Assembly: GCF_014637405.1 (NCBI RefSeq)
Contig: NZ_BMEY01000007.1
Span: forward strand, 92,899 to 156,898
Source: Ornithinibacillus halotolerans
Lineage (GTDB): Bacteria > Bacillota > Bacilli > Bacillales > Amphibacillaceae
DNA length: 64,000 bases
Direction: 5' to 3'
Shown here: positions 36,438 through 45,688 of the stretch, piece by piece
How the letters are laid out: each line of letters starts with the position of its first letter
How positions within the stretch are numbered: the first letter of the stretch is position 1
Made by a program: the position numbers and the translations under genes
The notes under the pieces: generated by a model
Databases searched by the model: none
What the model was told of the DNA's origin: nothing
The model's input: only the letters and a program-made list of their open reading frames with translations

Positions 36438-36818
36438 CTATGGTTCAGGTGTATTCATCATATGGTTGGCAGTCATTGTTAATTTTTCAAACATAACTGT
36501 TTTATATGGTTCTTCTATTTTTGCTTCTTCTAATGCAGCTTCCATACACTCTAACCACGCATCTTTTCTAGACGGGGTAATTTCAAATGGTAAATGTCTT
36601 CTTCGCATCATCGGATGTCCACGCTCTTCTGTAAAAAGACTAGGTCCACCAAAAAACTGCGTCAGAAATAACCGTTGTTTTCTGGCAGTTTCGGTTAAGT
36701 CTTCTGGAAAAATAGGAATTAATTTTGGATGCTTACTAACTCGTTTATAAAATGCGGTTACAAGTCGATCTATTGTTTCAAATCCACCGATGGCTTCATA
36801 TATCGTTCTGTGGTTCAT
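36438..36818 (-). CDS. yjbI: truncated hemoglobin YjbI (group II)
   Basis: Protein of 126 residues of the group II truncated hemoglobins. '[21 protein letters not shown]', '[27 protein letters not shown]' with the proximal His in RRRHLPF, and 'WLECMEAAL' (Trp G8) are visible. In B. subtilis the yjbIH operon links this globin to Spx turnover and disulfide stress. The second ATG was taken as the start because AAGGAG then has proper spacing. Confidence 0.93.
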   Translation of the reverse strand: MNHRTIYEAIGGFETIDRLVTAFYKRVSKHPKLIPIFPEDLTETARKQRLFLTQFFGGPSLFTEERGHPMMRRRHLPFEITPSRKDAWLECMEAALEEAKIEEPYKTVMFEKLTMTANHMMNTPEP

Positions 36819-36891
36819 TGTCATAACTCCTTCTTAATTGTCCTTATATTGTAGCAACAACAAAGAAGAGTGAGCAACTTATCTGACTTCT

Positions 36892-37467
36892 CTATGATTT
36901 TTCCAAGCTTAAAAAGAATCTTGCTATTTTATTTGGAGTATCTTTTTTTGTAATATTAAATTGCTTTAGTATGTCCTCGATTGCTTTTAAACCAGATTCT
37001 TTATCAGTCGATTCAATTTCTAATTCATAATCTACTATGTTGTTATATTGACTTTTATCTAATACAAATATTAACCCTTCCTGTTCATACTCTCTACGGA
37101 TCGTTGCCAAACTTCCAAAATACTTGATCGCATCTATCTGAATTCCGAGATTCTCTAATTGCTTTAATGTTTCTGGTTTAGCAATTGGTTTGTTCTGTAA
37201 CCATTCTAATGCTTCTTCTTTTGTTAATTCATCATGTGTTTCCAGTAGACCATTAGGATGTGGCTCTTTTAGTGTTAAGCGGTACTTCCCTTCTTTTTCA
37301 CGAATGCGTAGTGCTGCATGGTTCTTTCTTAATTGAAAGTCCTCTGTTTCAAAGTAGTAGTTTATTTGAGTTTTCCCTTTTTCGAGAAAAGGTAGTGATT
37401 GTAATAAAACTTCAAATTCTGATTTAGAGAGTAAGTTTTTAAACTCTATTTCTATTTCTTGGGCCAT
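36892..37467 (-). CDS. yjbK: CYTH domain protein YjbK
   Basis: Protein of 191 residues of the CYTH (triphosphate tunnel) superfamily. It shows the N-terminal 'QEIEIEFK' (ExExK), then 'NYYFETEDFQLRKNHAALRIREKEGKYRLTLKEP' with Arg/Lys pairs that bind triphosphate, and 'YELEIES' (ExExE) for metal. It is likely a phosphatase or cyclase of an inorganic or organic triphosphate. The ATG follows GGAGG by seven bases; 20 extra upstream codons were rejected. Divergent from relQ. Confidence 0.9.
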   Translation of the reverse strand: MAQEIEIEFKNLLSKSEFEVLLQSLPFLEKGKTQINYYFETEDFQLRKNHAALRIREKEGKYRLTLKEPHPNGLLETHDELTKEEALEWLQNKPIAKPETLKQLENLGIQIDAIKYFGSLATIRREYEQEGLIFVLDKSQYNNIVDYELEIESTDKESGLKAIEDILKQFNITKKDTPNKIARFFLSLEKS

Positions 37468-37594
37468 TACTAGTCCTCCAAAACGGATATTTATATTGAT
37501 TATGGCGAAAGAGATATAATTATGCAAAGAATATATATTTCTTTTGTGTTAAAATAAAATCGAAATCATGTTTAATCTCACAGGTGGTGTTTAA

Positions 37595-38203
37595 ATGAAT
37601 TGGGAAGCAATACTTGCACCATATTCACAAGTAGTGGAAGAACTAAAAGTAAAATTAAAAGGGATGCGTGCTCAGTTTGAATATGAAGCGAGCCATTCTC
37701 CGATAGAATTCATAACTGGAAGAGTAAAACCAGTACAAAGTATTTTAGAAAAAGCAGAGAAAAGAAATATACCTATTGACCGTATTGAACAAGATATTAC
37801 TGATATTGCAGGTGTGCGTGTTGTTTGTCAATTTGTAGATGATATTTATACTATTGTAAAGATGTTACAATCCAGAAAAGATTTTAGAATCATTGAAGAG
37901 AAAGATTATATTTCTGAGAAAAAGGCGAGTGGGTATCGCTCTTATCATATGACTATTGAATATCCTGTTGAAACCATTCATGGGAATAAAGTACTTCTTG
38001 CTGAAATACAAATCCGTACATTAGCAATGAACTTTTGGGCTACAAATGAGCATTCATTAAATTATAAGTACAAAGGAAGAATCCCATCAGATGTGGAAAA
38101 AAGATTACAACGTGCAGCTGAAGCAGCATTTAAATTAGATGAGGAAATGTCAAAAATAAAAACAGAAATCCAAGAAGCACAACGAATTTTTCATCGTAAA
38201 TAA
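37595..38203 (+). CDS. relQ: small alarmone synthetase RelQ (YjbM/SasB)
   Basis: Protein of 202 residues with one RelA-type synthetase domain: 'HSPIEFITGRVKPVQSILEKAEKRN', 'DIAGVRVVCQFVDDIYTIV', 'DYISEKKASGYRSYHMTIEY' and 'EIQIRTLAMNFWATNEHSLNYKYKG'. It makes (p)ppGpp from ATP and GTP or GDP; it has no hydrolase domain. The length and the start 'MNWEAILAPYSQVVEELK' match YjbM. It begins the relQ-nadK-yjbO operon, with gaps of 30 and 19 bases. Confidence 0.95.
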   Translation: MNWEAILAPYSQVVEELKVKLKGMRAQFEYEASHSPIEFITGRVKPVQSILEKAEKRNIPIDRIEQDITDIAGVRVVCQFVDDIYTIVKMLQSRKDFRIIEEKDYISEKKASGYRSYHMTIEYPVETIHGNKVLLAEIQIRTLAMNFWATNEHSLNYKYKGRIPSDVEKRLQRAAEAAFKLDEEMSKIKTEIQEAQRIFHRK

Positions 38204-38233
38204 TGTTTAGTCGTTCTAGGGGAGGGTATTAGT

Positions 38234-39034
38234 TTGAAATTCAAGGTTATTTCTAGAGGTGACAAACGGTCTAATAATTTAAAAGCCCGGATGAAGCAAC
38301 ATCTTATTGATTTTGATTTAGTATATGATCGTGAGGAACCAGATTTAGTTATATCTATAGGAGGAGATGGAACGTTTTTAGAGGCTTTTCATCGGTACCA
38401 TCATCGTCTAAATGAAACAGCATTTATCGGGATACATACAGGCCATTTAGGGTTCTATGCTGATTATGTACCTGATGAATTAGAAAAACTAGTTATTGAA
38501 ATTGCAAAGACTCCATACCAAGTTGTCGAATATCCACTGTTAGAGGTAATCATTCGTTCGAAAACAGGGAATAAAACAGATACATTTTTAGCTTTGAATG
38601 AAGCAACGATAAAAACGCCAGAAAGTTCTGTTGTTTTCGATGTGGAAATTAAAGGGGAGCGATTTGAGACATTTCGGGGTGATGGATTATGTATATCCAC
38701 TCCTTCAGGAAGTACAGCCTACAACAAAGCACTTGGAGGAGGAATTATTCATCCTTCAATTGAAGCAATCCAATTAACAGAAATGGCTTCGATTAATAAT
38801 CGTGTCTTCCGTACAATTGGATCACCATTGATTTTACCAAAGCATCATACATGCTTATTAAAACCAATTGTAGACCGTAGCTTTTTTATTACAATTGACC
38901 ATATCACTCATAATTACACAAATGTAAAATCAATTCAATGTAGAGTTGCAAAGGAAAAAATTCGCTTTGCTCGTTTTAGACCATTTCCTTTTTGGAATCG
39001 AGTCCGTGATTCATTTATTTCAGACATTAATTAA
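38234..39034 (+). CDS. nadK: NAD kinase
   Basis: Protein of 266 residues from a TTG start after GGGGAGGG. The catalytic GGDGT is in '[13 protein letters not shown]' (about 43-53), with '[15 protein letters not shown]', 'NEATIK' and '[20 protein letters not shown]'. It phosphorylates NAD to NADP. It corresponds to B. subtilis YjbN (PpnKA). Confidence 0.95.
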   Translation: MKFKVISRGDKRSNNLKARMKQHLIDFDLVYDREEPDLVISIGGDGTFLEAFHRYHHRLNETAFIGIHTGHLGFYADYVPDELEKLVIEIAKTPYQVVEYPLLEVIIRSKTGNKTDTFLALNEATIKTPESSVVFDVEIKGERFETFRGDGLCISTPSGSTAYNKALGGGIIHPSIEAIQLTEMASINNRVFRTIGSPLILPKHHTCLLKPIVDRSFFITIDHITHNYTNVKSIQCRVAKEKIRFARFRPFPFWNRVRDSFISDIN

Positions 39035-39053
39035 AGACTAGGAAGAGTAAAAA

Positions 39054-39941
39054 ATGAAATGGACAATACAAGAAGTGCATACAGGGATGATACTTAGAGA
39101 TTATTTACGAAATGAGCAAGGCTTTTCTAGAAGAATTCTGAAAAGCCTTATTTATGATGGCGGAAAAATTTGTGTGAATGACAAGGAAGAAAATTTGCGC
39201 TATGTTTTACAAACAGGTGACACAATCTCTCTGGAATTCCCACTTGAGATAAAAGGGAACCATATGAAGGCGGAAAATGTTCCAATTGAAATTGTTTATG
39301 AAGATAACGACGTACTTGTTATTAATAAACAAGCTGGTGTTGCAACCATTCCATCGTTACATCATCCGTCTGGTACGATCGCCAACGGAGTCTTATACCA
39401 TTATGAACAACATCATATCCCATATACGATTCACGTCGTGACAAGACTTGATCGTGATACATCTGGATTACTATTAATCGCTAAACACCGATATAGTCAT
39501 TCCATCCTATCTAAAGCACAAAAAGCTGGACAAGTAAAACGTACCTATTATGCAGTTATACAAGGTGTCTTGGCGAATTTAAAAGGAACGATTGACGAAA
39601 ATATTGGAAGAAAAGAGGATTCTATTGTTGAAAGGATGGTACGAAGTGATGGCCAAAGGGCGATTACCCACTACGAAGTAATGAAAGACAATAGTATTCA
39701 CTCTTTAGTTAAGGTACAACTAGAAACTGGAAGAACTCATCAAATTCGCGTCCATTTTTCCTATATTGGTCATCCATTAGCTGGAGATGATCTTTATGGA
39801 GGAAAAAAAGATGTTATTTATCGTCAGGCACTACATTGTTATCAATTAGAGTTTGAGCATCCTCTAACAAAGAAAAGGTTAGTATTTGCTTCCCGCTTAC
39901 CAGAAGATATGAAAAAGATCCTGCCAGATGAACTTGTTTAA
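39054..39941 (+). CDS. yjbO: RluA/RluD-family pseudouridine synthase
   Basis: Protein of 295 residues. The S4-like N-terminal segment ('[29 protein letters not shown]') is followed by the catalytic domain with '[17 protein letters not shown]' (catalytic Asp about 135-140) and '[28 protein letters not shown]'. It converts uridines in rRNA or tRNA to pseudouridine; the exact site is not readable. It ends with a four-base overlap with the convergent prpE. Confidence 0.93.
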   Translation: MKWTIQEVHTGMILRDYLRNEQGFSRRILKSLIYDGGKICVNDKEENLRYVLQTGDTISLEFPLEIKGNHMKAENVPIEIVYEDNDVLVINKQAGVATIPSLHHPSGTIANGVLYHYEQHHIPYTIHVVTRLDRDTSGLLLIAKHRYSHSILSKAQKAGQVKRTYYAVIQGVLANLKGTIDENIGRKEDSIVERMVRSDGQRAITHYEVMKDNSIHSLVKVQLETGRTHQIRVHFSYIGHPLAGDDLYGGKKDVIYRQALHCYQLEFEHPLTKKRLVFASRLPEDMKKILPDELV

Positions 39942-40684
39942 TCATCTGGAAAGGATCTGAATTTTTCTTCTTGAAATGGTAGACTCGAAGGAACAGCTAT
40001 TGTTTTTTCTTCTGGTAGTCGGAAGGCAGTTAACTGATTTCCAAATACACAACCAGTATCAATGTTTATCGTTTTATTGACAATTCTTGGACGTAGTATT
40101 GGTGTGTGTCCATATACAATCCACTGGTCCCCATCGTAATGCTGTGCCCAGTCCCTGCGAATTGGTTTCCCTGATTCATCAAACTTTCCTGTAATATCTC
40201 CATAAAGGACAAATGTCTTTACTTTCTTATCGTTCCGGCCTATATACGATTTTTTAATGCCAGCATGAGCGATGACGGCATTTGCTTCTGGAAGATTAAG
40301 GTATAAAGGTGCTTCCTCATAGAGTCGCATGAATTGATTTTGTATATGCCCTTTTTTCTTCACATCAAGGGATTCATATTCTGCCACTGTCGTTTCTAAT
40401 CCATGTTTTTGCTGAACCTTATTTCCTAAGAAAAATCGATATAATTTATTACAGTGATTTCCGGGAACGTATTTTGCCTTTTTATGTGTTATCACCATTT
40501 CATATACTAGCTGAATGACGTTAAGTGAGTCAGGTCCACGGTCCGTCAAGTCACCAACAAAGACAGGAATCCGGCCTTTGGGATGGATGTAAATTCCTTG
40601 TTCCAAGTTGTAACCGAGTTCTTCAAACAACATACAAAGTTCATCATAGCACCCATGAATATCCCCAATAACATCAATTTTCAT
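39938..40684 (-). CDS. prpE: PrpE, symmetrical/asymmetrical Ap4A hydrolase-type metallophosphatase
   Basis: Protein of 248 residues of the calcineurin-like phosphoesterase fold. The metal motifs are '[10 protein letters not shown]', '[12 protein letters not shown]', 'VPGNHCNKL' (Cys in place of the usual Asp after His), 'AHAGI' and 'VYGHTPI'. In B. subtilis PrpE is a bis(5'-nucleosyl)-tetraphosphatase that affects spore germination. The start was set at the ATG five bases after GAGGTGA; an in-frame GTG overlaps that site. Confidence 0.9.
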   Translation of the reverse strand: MKIDVIGDIHGCYDELCMLFEELGYNLEQGIYIHPKGRIPVFVGDLTDRGPDSLNVIQLVYEMVITHKKAKYVPGNHCNKLYRFFLGNKVQQKHGLETTVAEYESLDVKKKGHIQNQFMRLYEEAPLYLNLPEANAVIAHAGIKKSYIGRNDKKVKTFVLYGDITGKFDESGKPIRRDWAQHYDGDQWIVYGHTPILRPRIVNKTINIDTGCVFGNQLTAFRLPEEKTIAVPSSLPFQEEKFRSFPDD

Positions 40685-40734
40685 CATGATCACCTCACAA
40701 AAGGAAAGCGAGAATATTATTTGCTATTCTCGCC

Positions 40735-41910
40735 TTATTCAAACATATAACTTTTCGTTCGGGAATGAATATTCAATGCAATACCAATTGCCATTAAATA
40801 TGTGAGTGTCGAGCTTCCTCCGTAACTTAAGAATGGTAGTGGTAATCCAGTAATCGGAAGTAATTGAATAGACATTCCAATGTTTTGGAAGATTTGAAAG
40901 GCAAACATACCAACCATTCCTGTTACAATATAACTTCCGTAACTATCATTACTTTGTATTGCAATATGAATAAGTCGATAGATTAACAAGAAGAACAGGG
41001 TAACGACAATACTCGAACCAATAAAGCCAAATTGTTCAGCTACTGCAGTGAAAATCATATCAGTATGACGTTCTGGTACAAAGACTTGCATCATTTCGAT
41101 CCCTTTACCAAATAATTGCCCCGAACCTATAGCCATCATTGCTCGAATCAATTGGTAGCCTGAATCAGAATATTGCTCAGGATTTAACCAACCGTAAAAT
41201 CGACCCGATACATGTTTAAATAACGATTCTTCTAAAAAAACTGCAATTGTATTTGGGAAAAGGAAGTAAGCGGCAATAATGATGCCAACAGATCCAATTG
41301 TTATTAGGATAATGGTGAAAATAAGTCGCCACCTAATTCCAGATACTAAGATCATAGCTCCTGTAATTGCAGATAAAACTAAAAAGGTACCTAAGTCCGG
41401 TTGAACTGCAATAAGTCCCATTGGTGGTGCAGCTACAATTAATATTTTGGACAATAACCAAAGGTCGCTCTTTGTTGTTTGTGTAACATACTTCTGGTTA
41501 TGGACATACATAACATGTGCTAAGGCTAGAATTAATATAACTTTCATAATTTCTGCAGGTTGTAATGTACCAAGTACTGGAAATGAAAACCAACCATATG
41601 CACCTTTTACATTTGGAATGATTGCAGAAAATAATCCGAAAAACCTTCTTAAGAATAGCATAAATAACATAATCATTCCGACACCGTATAATACCCAAGT
41701 CAGCTGTCTAAACCGGTCATAATCGATAAGCATGATCAATGCAATTACAATACTTCCGCCGACATACCAAACGATTTGTTTTTCCGTAAAGTTTTGACCT
41801 TGTAATTTTGCTGGAAGTGTTGGTTCTACGGTATATAATGTAAACACACTCACAATGCCAAGTAGTAATATTATCGATATTAATGTATAATCGAGTTTAT
41901 TTGTATTCAT
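40735..41910 (-). CDS. FtsW/RodA/SpoVE family peptidoglycan polymerase
   Basis: Membrane protein of 391 residues with about ten segments. 'GSGQLFGKGIEMMQVFVPERHTDMIFTAVAEQFGFIGS' contains the conserved SEDS region (ERHTD, AEQFG), followed by 'GLPLPFLSYGGSS' near the C-terminus. SEDS proteins polymerise glycan strands with a class B PBP. Gene order does not show whether this is the RodA-type elongation enzyme or another paralogue; 'PERHTDMIF' favours the RodA type. The ribosome binding site is weak. Confidence 0.88.
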   Translation of the reverse strand: MNTNKLDYTLISIILLLGIVSVFTLYTVEPTLPAKLQGQNFTEKQIVWYVGGSIVIALIMLIDYDRFRQLTWVLYGVGMIMLFMLFLRRFFGLFSAIIPNVKGAYGWFSFPVLGTLQPAEIMKVILILALAHVMYVHNQKYVTQTTKSDLWLLSKILIVAAPPMGLIAVQPDLGTFLVLSAITGAMILVSGIRWRLIFTIILITIGSVGIIIAAYFLFPNTIAVFLEESLFKHVSGRFYGWLNPEQYSDSGYQLIRAMMAIGSGQLFGKGIEMMQVFVPERHTDMIFTAVAEQFGFIGSSIVVTLFFLLIYRLIHIAIQSNDSYGSYIVTGMVGMFAFQIFQNIGMSIQLLPITGLPLPFLSYGGSSTLTYLMAIGIALNIHSRTKSYMFE

Positions 41911-42073
41911 TCGTTATCATTACTTTCTGTATAATCTTCCTTTATAAAGTTTACACGATTTTAGCTAATTAATTAAGCATTAAATTATTATATCACTTTT
42001 TATCATGGTTAGCTCTGATTTAATATAGGGTATAGTATAACTAATATATAAACAGAACGAAGGGGGACTAAGC

Positions 42074-43435
42074 ATGGAAAATTTAGACGAAAAGATTGAA
42101 GTACACTTCGAAAAACTTAAAGAAAGCTTAGCCAATGAAAATATTAATGCGTTCAGAACAAATTTTTTGGACATGCATCCTTATGATCAAGCTGAATTTT
42201 TTATAGAGATAGAGCCATCTGATCGTATGTTGATTTATAGTTATCTTTCACCTGAAGAACTTGCTGCAATGATGGAACATATTGAATTGGAAGATATACA
42301 GCCGTTTTTTGTTGAAATGGATCTAAACTATGCCTCTATGGTTTTAGGTGAGATGGCAACAGATGATGCAGTTGATATCTTGAATGAAATGGATAAAGAT
42401 AAGGTTGTAAGCTACTTAACAATTATGGATGAAGAAGAAGCTGATGAAATAAAGGATCTTCTTCATTATGAAGAAAAAACTGCTGGTAGTATTATGACAA
42501 CTGAATTCATTTCAGTTAACAAAACACAAACCGTTAAAGAAACAATGGTCCAGCTAAAAAAAGAAGGACCCGATGCAGAAACTATTTATTATTTATATGT
42601 TGTTGATGAGGAAAAAAAACTTGTTGGGGTACTTTCTTTACGAGATTTAATTATTTCAGATGATGATGTAAAGATAGCTGAACTATTAAATGAAAATGTG
42701 TTTTATGTCTCTGTAGCAGAAGACCAGGAAGAAGTTGCACAGATTATGCGAGATTATGACTTTTTAGCTGTTCCGGTCGTAGATTTTCAAAAGCATTTAT
42801 TAGGGATTATTACAGTGGATGATATATTAGATGTTATTGATGAAGAAGCTAGTGAGGACTATTCATTACTTGCAGGTATCTCTGATGTGGACCGACCAGA
42901 TATAAATCCACTTACAGCAGCAAAGAAGCGGTTGCCATGGTTAATTATCTTACTATTTCTCGGTCTATTAACAGCAAGTCTTATTGGGCAGTTTGAAGAA
43001 ACATTAAGCAAAGTAACGATTCTTTCCATTTTTATTCCGTTAATCGCTGGTATGGCAGGAAATACAGGTACACAAGCCTTAGCCGTTGCTGTTAGAGGAT
43101 TAGCAACAGGGGAATATGAGACAGATGGTAAATTCAAATTAATCCTCAGAGAAGCTGGGACAGGACTTATTACAGGGACGGTTTGCGGATTAATTATTAC
43201 AATCGTTATATTTTTATGGCAACAAAACTTATACTTAGGCATTTTAGTAGGCTTGTCGATTATGGCAACATTAATTATTGCTACATTAGCAGGTTCATTA
43301 ATTCCATTGTTAATGCATCGAATGAATATCGATCCAGCTGTCGCATCTGGTCCATTTATCACAACAATTAATGACATTATCTCCGTGTTAATTTACTTTG
43401 GATTGGCAACTACTTTTATGGGTCTGTTGTTATAG
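42074..43435 (+). CDS. mgtE: magnesium transporter MgtE
   Basis: Protein of 453 residues with an N-terminal MgtE superhelical domain (about 10-130, 'LSPEELAAMMEHIELEDIQPFFVEM'). A CBS pair (about 135-260, 'GSIMTTEFISVNKTQTVKETM' and 'VAVPVVDFQKHLLGIITVDDILDVI') is followed by five membrane segments with 'IPLIAGMAGNTGTQALAVAVRG', the ion-path signature. The cytoplasmic domains sense Mg and gate the channel. No M-box riboswitch was seen in the 130 bases upstream. AAGGGGG precedes the ATG. Confidence 0.95.
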   Translation: MENLDEKIEVHFEKLKESLANENINAFRTNFLDMHPYDQAEFFIEIEPSDRMLIYSYLSPEELAAMMEHIELEDIQPFFVEMDLNYASMVLGEMATDDAVDILNEMDKDKVVSYLTIMDEEEADEIKDLLHYEEKTAGSIMTTEFISVNKTQTVKETMVQLKKEGPDAETIYYLYVVDEEKKLVGVLSLRDLIISDDDVKIAELLNENVFYVSVAEDQEEVAQIMRDYDFLAVPVVDFQKHLLGIITVDDILDVIDEEASEDYSLLAGISDVDRPDINPLTAAKKRLPWLIILLFLGLLTASLIGQFEETLSKVTILSIFIPLIAGMAGNTGTQALAVAVRGLATGEYETDGKFKLILREAGTGLITGTVCGLIITIVIFLWQQNLYLGILVGLSIMATLIIATLAGSLIPLLMHRMNIDPAVASGPFITTINDIISVLIYFGLATTFMGLLL

Positions 43436-43441
43436 AATAGG

Positions 43442-43481
43442 AGCAGGAAGAACCGTGTAGTATGTTCTTCCTGTTTTTTAT
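43442..43481 (+). terminator. terminator after mgtE
   Basis: Stem CAGGAAGAAC / GTTCTTCCTG, 10-base loop, then TTTTTT. Confidence 0.9.
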
Positions 43482-43589
43482 ACTCAGGTAGCAATCTTGT
43501 ATAAAAACTTCTGCACTAGGCATTTACACATATTAATTTACAATTACATATACTGTCATGATGATTGAACTAGAAAGGAGAATTACATC

Positions 43590-44111
43590 GTGACTAATAA
43601 AAGGAAATTTGCCAATGAGCCATTAATGTATATCCATCAACCGAATCAAAATAAACCAACAGCCCCAATGCAACATCAATATTTATCCCCTAAGAAATCG
43701 AATGTTACCGCTCCTAGCAATGAAGTGGAAAAAAAAACGAATCAGCAACCAATTAAAAGAAGACGTCCTTTAAGCTCATTTCATAATGGAGCTGCAGAAG
43801 AAGCTGCCAACAAGGTAAAAAAGAGATATCCAGCAGAACCACAAATGGAATCGTCCTCCTCAACTGATAATGAACTAGATATGGAAGAAAAAAAGAAATT
43901 TAAAGATATGACGAAAGATGAAAAGATAAAATACTTTCTTAATACACCCGATTATTTACCGAGAATGCGTTGTGAAGTATTAACAGAGGGTAAGAAATAT
44001 CGTGGAGTTATCCAAAGCTATGAGGAGCAAGTTGTACGGATGAGAGTAGGAAGAAGATCGGTTTATATTAATGATGAGGAAATTATGGATATCTTACTTC
44101 TCGGATTTTAA
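43590..44111 (+). CDS. cotO: spore coat protein CotO
   Basis: Protein of 173 residues with a long basic, Pro/Gln-rich N-terminal part ('YIHQPNQNKPTAPMQHQYLSP', 'QQPIKRRRPLSSF'). The conserved C-terminal domain of CotO follows: 'DMTKDEKIKYFLN', 'RMRCEVLTEGKKYRGVIQSYEEQVVRMR'. CotO directs outer coat and crust assembly in B. subtilis. GTG start after AAAGGAG. A sequence CATATACTG at 43547 is close to a sigma-K -10. It is convergent with a CotY/CotZ-type gene, as expected for this coat cluster. Confidence 0.88.
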   Translation: MTNKRKFANEPLMYIHQPNQNKPTAPMQHQYLSPKKSNVTAPSNEVEKKTNQQPIKRRRPLSSFHNGAAEEAANKVKKRYPAEPQMESSSSTDNELDMEEKKKFKDMTKDEKIKYFLNTPDYLPRMRCEVLTEGKKYRGVIQSYEEQVVRMRVGRRSVYINDEEIMDILLLGF

Positions 44112-44130
44112 TAAGTAACTGAAAATGAAA

Positions 44131-44162
44131 TAAACACCATGGAACAATTCCATGGTGTTTAC
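44131..44162. terminator. bidirectional terminator
   Basis: A 13-bp stem (AAACACCATGGAA and complement) between the two convergent coat genes. Confidence 0.85.
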
Positions 44163-44188
44163 TCAAACAACTAATATAGTTGTTCGTA

Positions 44189-44656
44189 TTAGTCAAATAC
44201 GCTAATAGCTGGTAAGCAAGTAACGTGACAGAAACAAGTTAAGTCAACAGTGATACAGATACCAGTGTTTTCTAAGTTACCAGTAAATTGTGCACAAGGA
44301 TCTGTTACACAATCTTGGTCTTTTGGATCACGTAGTAATTCTAATACTGCACAGCAATCATCATCAACTGTTTTAACTCGGAAGTAGAAGCTTGATTTAA
44401 TGTCGTGAATACGACCTCTTTTAGCTCCGTATCCTTTGAATGGTTTACCATCACACTTGTTATAAAGCAATACAGGAACTGTGTCTAAACCTGTGCCTGG
44501 ATCTGTTTCACCTAACAAATCATTAATTGATTGCTCACAACTACTGTCACAGCAATTTTCTATAACGTCATTCTGAGCGTCTACAATATCACGAAGAACC
44601 TCACAAACACAATTTCCTGTCTGTGCACCTTCAACTCTACCATGGCCACAACCCAT
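44189..44656 (-). CDS. CotY/CotZ-type spore coat or crust protein
   Basis: Cys-rich protein of 155 residues. It shows 'MGCGHGRVEGAQTGNCVCEVLRDIVDAQ' at the N-terminus, CC and CxxxC groups in the middle, and 'TGICITVDLTCFCHVTCLPAISVFD' at the C-terminus. CotY and CotZ form disulfide-linked lattices of the spore crust; the paralogues cannot be told apart here. AAAGGAG precedes the ATG. A good sigma-K-type promoter lies upstream, which fits late mother-cell expression. Confidence 0.9.
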   Translation of the reverse strand: MGCGHGRVEGAQTGNCVCEVLRDIVDAQNDVIENCCDSSCEQSINDLLGETDPGTGLDTVPVLLYNKCDGKPFKGYGAKRGRIHDIKSSFYFRVKTVDDDCCAVLELLRDPKDQDCVTDPCAQFTGNLENTGICITVDLTCFCHVTCLPAISVFD

Positions 44657-44695
44657 GAAACATTCTCCTTTCTTTAATTAACTTACTTTCTTTAA

Positions 44696-44722
44696 TAGAA
44701 TATGTGCGATGTGTCATTCGGT
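44696..44722 (-). promoter_or_regulatory. sigma-K-type promoter of the CotY/CotZ gene
   Basis: On the minus strand CATATTCTA matches the sigma-K -10 consensus CATAnnnTA, and an AC lies 16 bases upstream. It is 40 bases before the gene start. Confidence 0.65.
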
Positions 44723-44793
44723 GTGGGCACATGTACGATTTTTTGTGTTACTTATCTAGAGGAAAAATGATAAGAATAAGGGCTTTTGACCAT

Positions 44794-44820
44794 ACGTTAA
44801 GAAAATAGTTACATAGACTA
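44794..44820 (+). promoter_or_regulatory. sigma-K-type promoter of the 65-residue protein gene
   Basis: AC (44794-44795), 16 bases, then CATAGACTA (44812-44820), an exact match to CATAnnnTA. It lies 33 bases before the start codon of the small gene and is divergent to the CotY/CotZ promoter. Confidence 0.65.
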
Positions 44821-44853
44821 ATATCGAGCAAATATCATGAGGGAGAGATTGCT

Positions 44854-45051
44854 ATGTCTGATGGGAAACGAGTAATCCGCGTAAAAGATCTTGTTATTGA
44901 AGCAGAAAATGTTATTATTAAGCCGAAAAATCGTCCATTTGATCCTATATTGGGAGGAAGAAGCCAAGAAGACCGTTTTGAATCAAGTAATCGCGAAAGT
45001 TCTGAACGGAGAGATGATGACCGAGACAGAGGACCATTCTCCTGGATATAA
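44854..45051 (+). CDS. 65-residue protein, probable late sporulation protein
   Basis: Small protein with an N-terminal beta-like segment ('RVIRVKDLVIEAENVIIKPKNRPFDPIL') and a highly charged C-terminal part rich in Arg, Asp, Glu and Ser ('SSERRDDDRDRGPFSWI'). GAGGGAGAG precedes the ATG. The upstream sigma-K-type promoter and position next to the CotY/CotZ gene suggest that it is a coat-associated protein. The family was not recognised. It is monocistronic, ending in a hairpin terminator. Confidence 0.75.
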   Translation: MSDGKRVIRVKDLVIEAENVIIKPKNRPFDPILGGRSQEDRFESSNRESSERRDDDRDRGPFSWI

Positions 45052-45066
45052 TTAATACGTCATAAC

Positions 45067-45094
45067 ATTGCAGCATTAGCTGCATTTTTTTTTG
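45067..45094 (+). terminator. intrinsic terminator
   Basis: Stem TGCAGC / GCTGCA with a 4-base loop followed by nine T. Confidence 0.9.
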
Positions 45095-45116
45095 ACTGAA
45101 AAAGCGGGGGAAGATG

Positions 45117-45311
45117 ATGGATAAAGAAAAACTTATTAAAAATCTTGGGATAATCGAGAAACATTTAGCAAAAAATGAAAAATGGTTAAATAAGCCTGAA
45201 GAAAAAATACGTACATTTGAAAAAGAAATGGTCGAATGGAACAGTCGATTTATGAAAACAATCAATGAAATTGAATCATGGATGAAGGAATTGGAAAAAA
45301 GGATGGAATAA
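45117..45311 (+). CDS. small coiled-coil protein, unknown function
   Basis: Protein of 64 residues, highly charged, helical and Lys/Glu/Trp-rich ('KHLAKNEKWLNKPEEKIRTFEKEMVEWNSRF'), likely a coiled coil. The second of two adjacent ATG codons was taken because GGGGG then lies six bases upstream. No family was recognised. It sits between the coat-linked small gene and another small gene. Confidence 0.6.
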   Translation: MDKEKLIKNLGIIEKHLAKNEKWLNKPEEKIRTFEKEMVEWNSRFMKTINEIESWMKELEKRME

Positions 45312-45384
45312 TTCTTGAATAACAGACATAAAATAGTAAGATAATTCGAATATTTTTAATGAACCAGTTGAAGGAGGTATTAAT

Positions 45385-45648
45385 GTGGGATATATATTAC
45401 CTATTCAACAACATGAGTATACGGATTATCAAAAAAGGATGTTTGTTAAGAGAAGGAACATTGAGGCTGTTAAGAAAACGTATAAAACTGAGTTACAATT
45501 ATCCTATGAAGAGTTAAAACGTGAGAAGGATAACCCTAATCAGCCCGTTGCATTAAGACAGAGGGAATTATACAACGAGCAGGCATCTACAGAAGAGATA
45601 TTGATTGAACTTACAGGCCTAGGTAAGCATATAAATGAACGGATATAA
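45385..45648 (+). CDS. 87-residue protein, unknown function
   Basis: Small protein of mostly charged helix. 'MGYILPIQQHEYTDYQKRMFVKRRN' is followed by 'YEELKREKDNPNQPVALRQRELYNEQA' and 'LIELTGLGKHINERI'. GTG start seven bases after AAGGAGG, and a strong terminator follows. The start 'ILPIQQHEYTDYQ' has the look of a conserved Bacillales family, but I cannot name it. Confidence 0.7.
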   Translation: MGYILPIQQHEYTDYQKRMFVKRRNIEAVKKTYKTELQLSYEELKREKDNPNQPVALRQRELYNEQASTEEILIELTGLGKHINERI

Positions 45649-45682
45649 TAAAACCCGCTACGAATGTGTAGCGGGTTTTATA
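45648..45682. terminator. bidirectional terminator
   Basis: Stem ATAAAACCCGCTA and complement with an 8-base loop, between two convergent genes. Confidence 0.9.
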
Positions 45683-45688
45683 ATGAAA

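Noticed and set aside
41940-42073. M-box riboswitch before mgtE
   Set aside because: The 130-base AT-rich leader lacks the conserved M-box segments and any terminator hairpin.
42859-43377. 172-codon minus-strand frame opposite mgtE
   Set aside because: Antisense shadow of the MgtE membrane domain with no start signals.
43547-43555. sigma-K promoter of cotO
   Set aside because: CATATACTG is near the consensus but ends TG instead of TA, and no AC lies at the right distance; mentioned only as a hint in the cotO entry.
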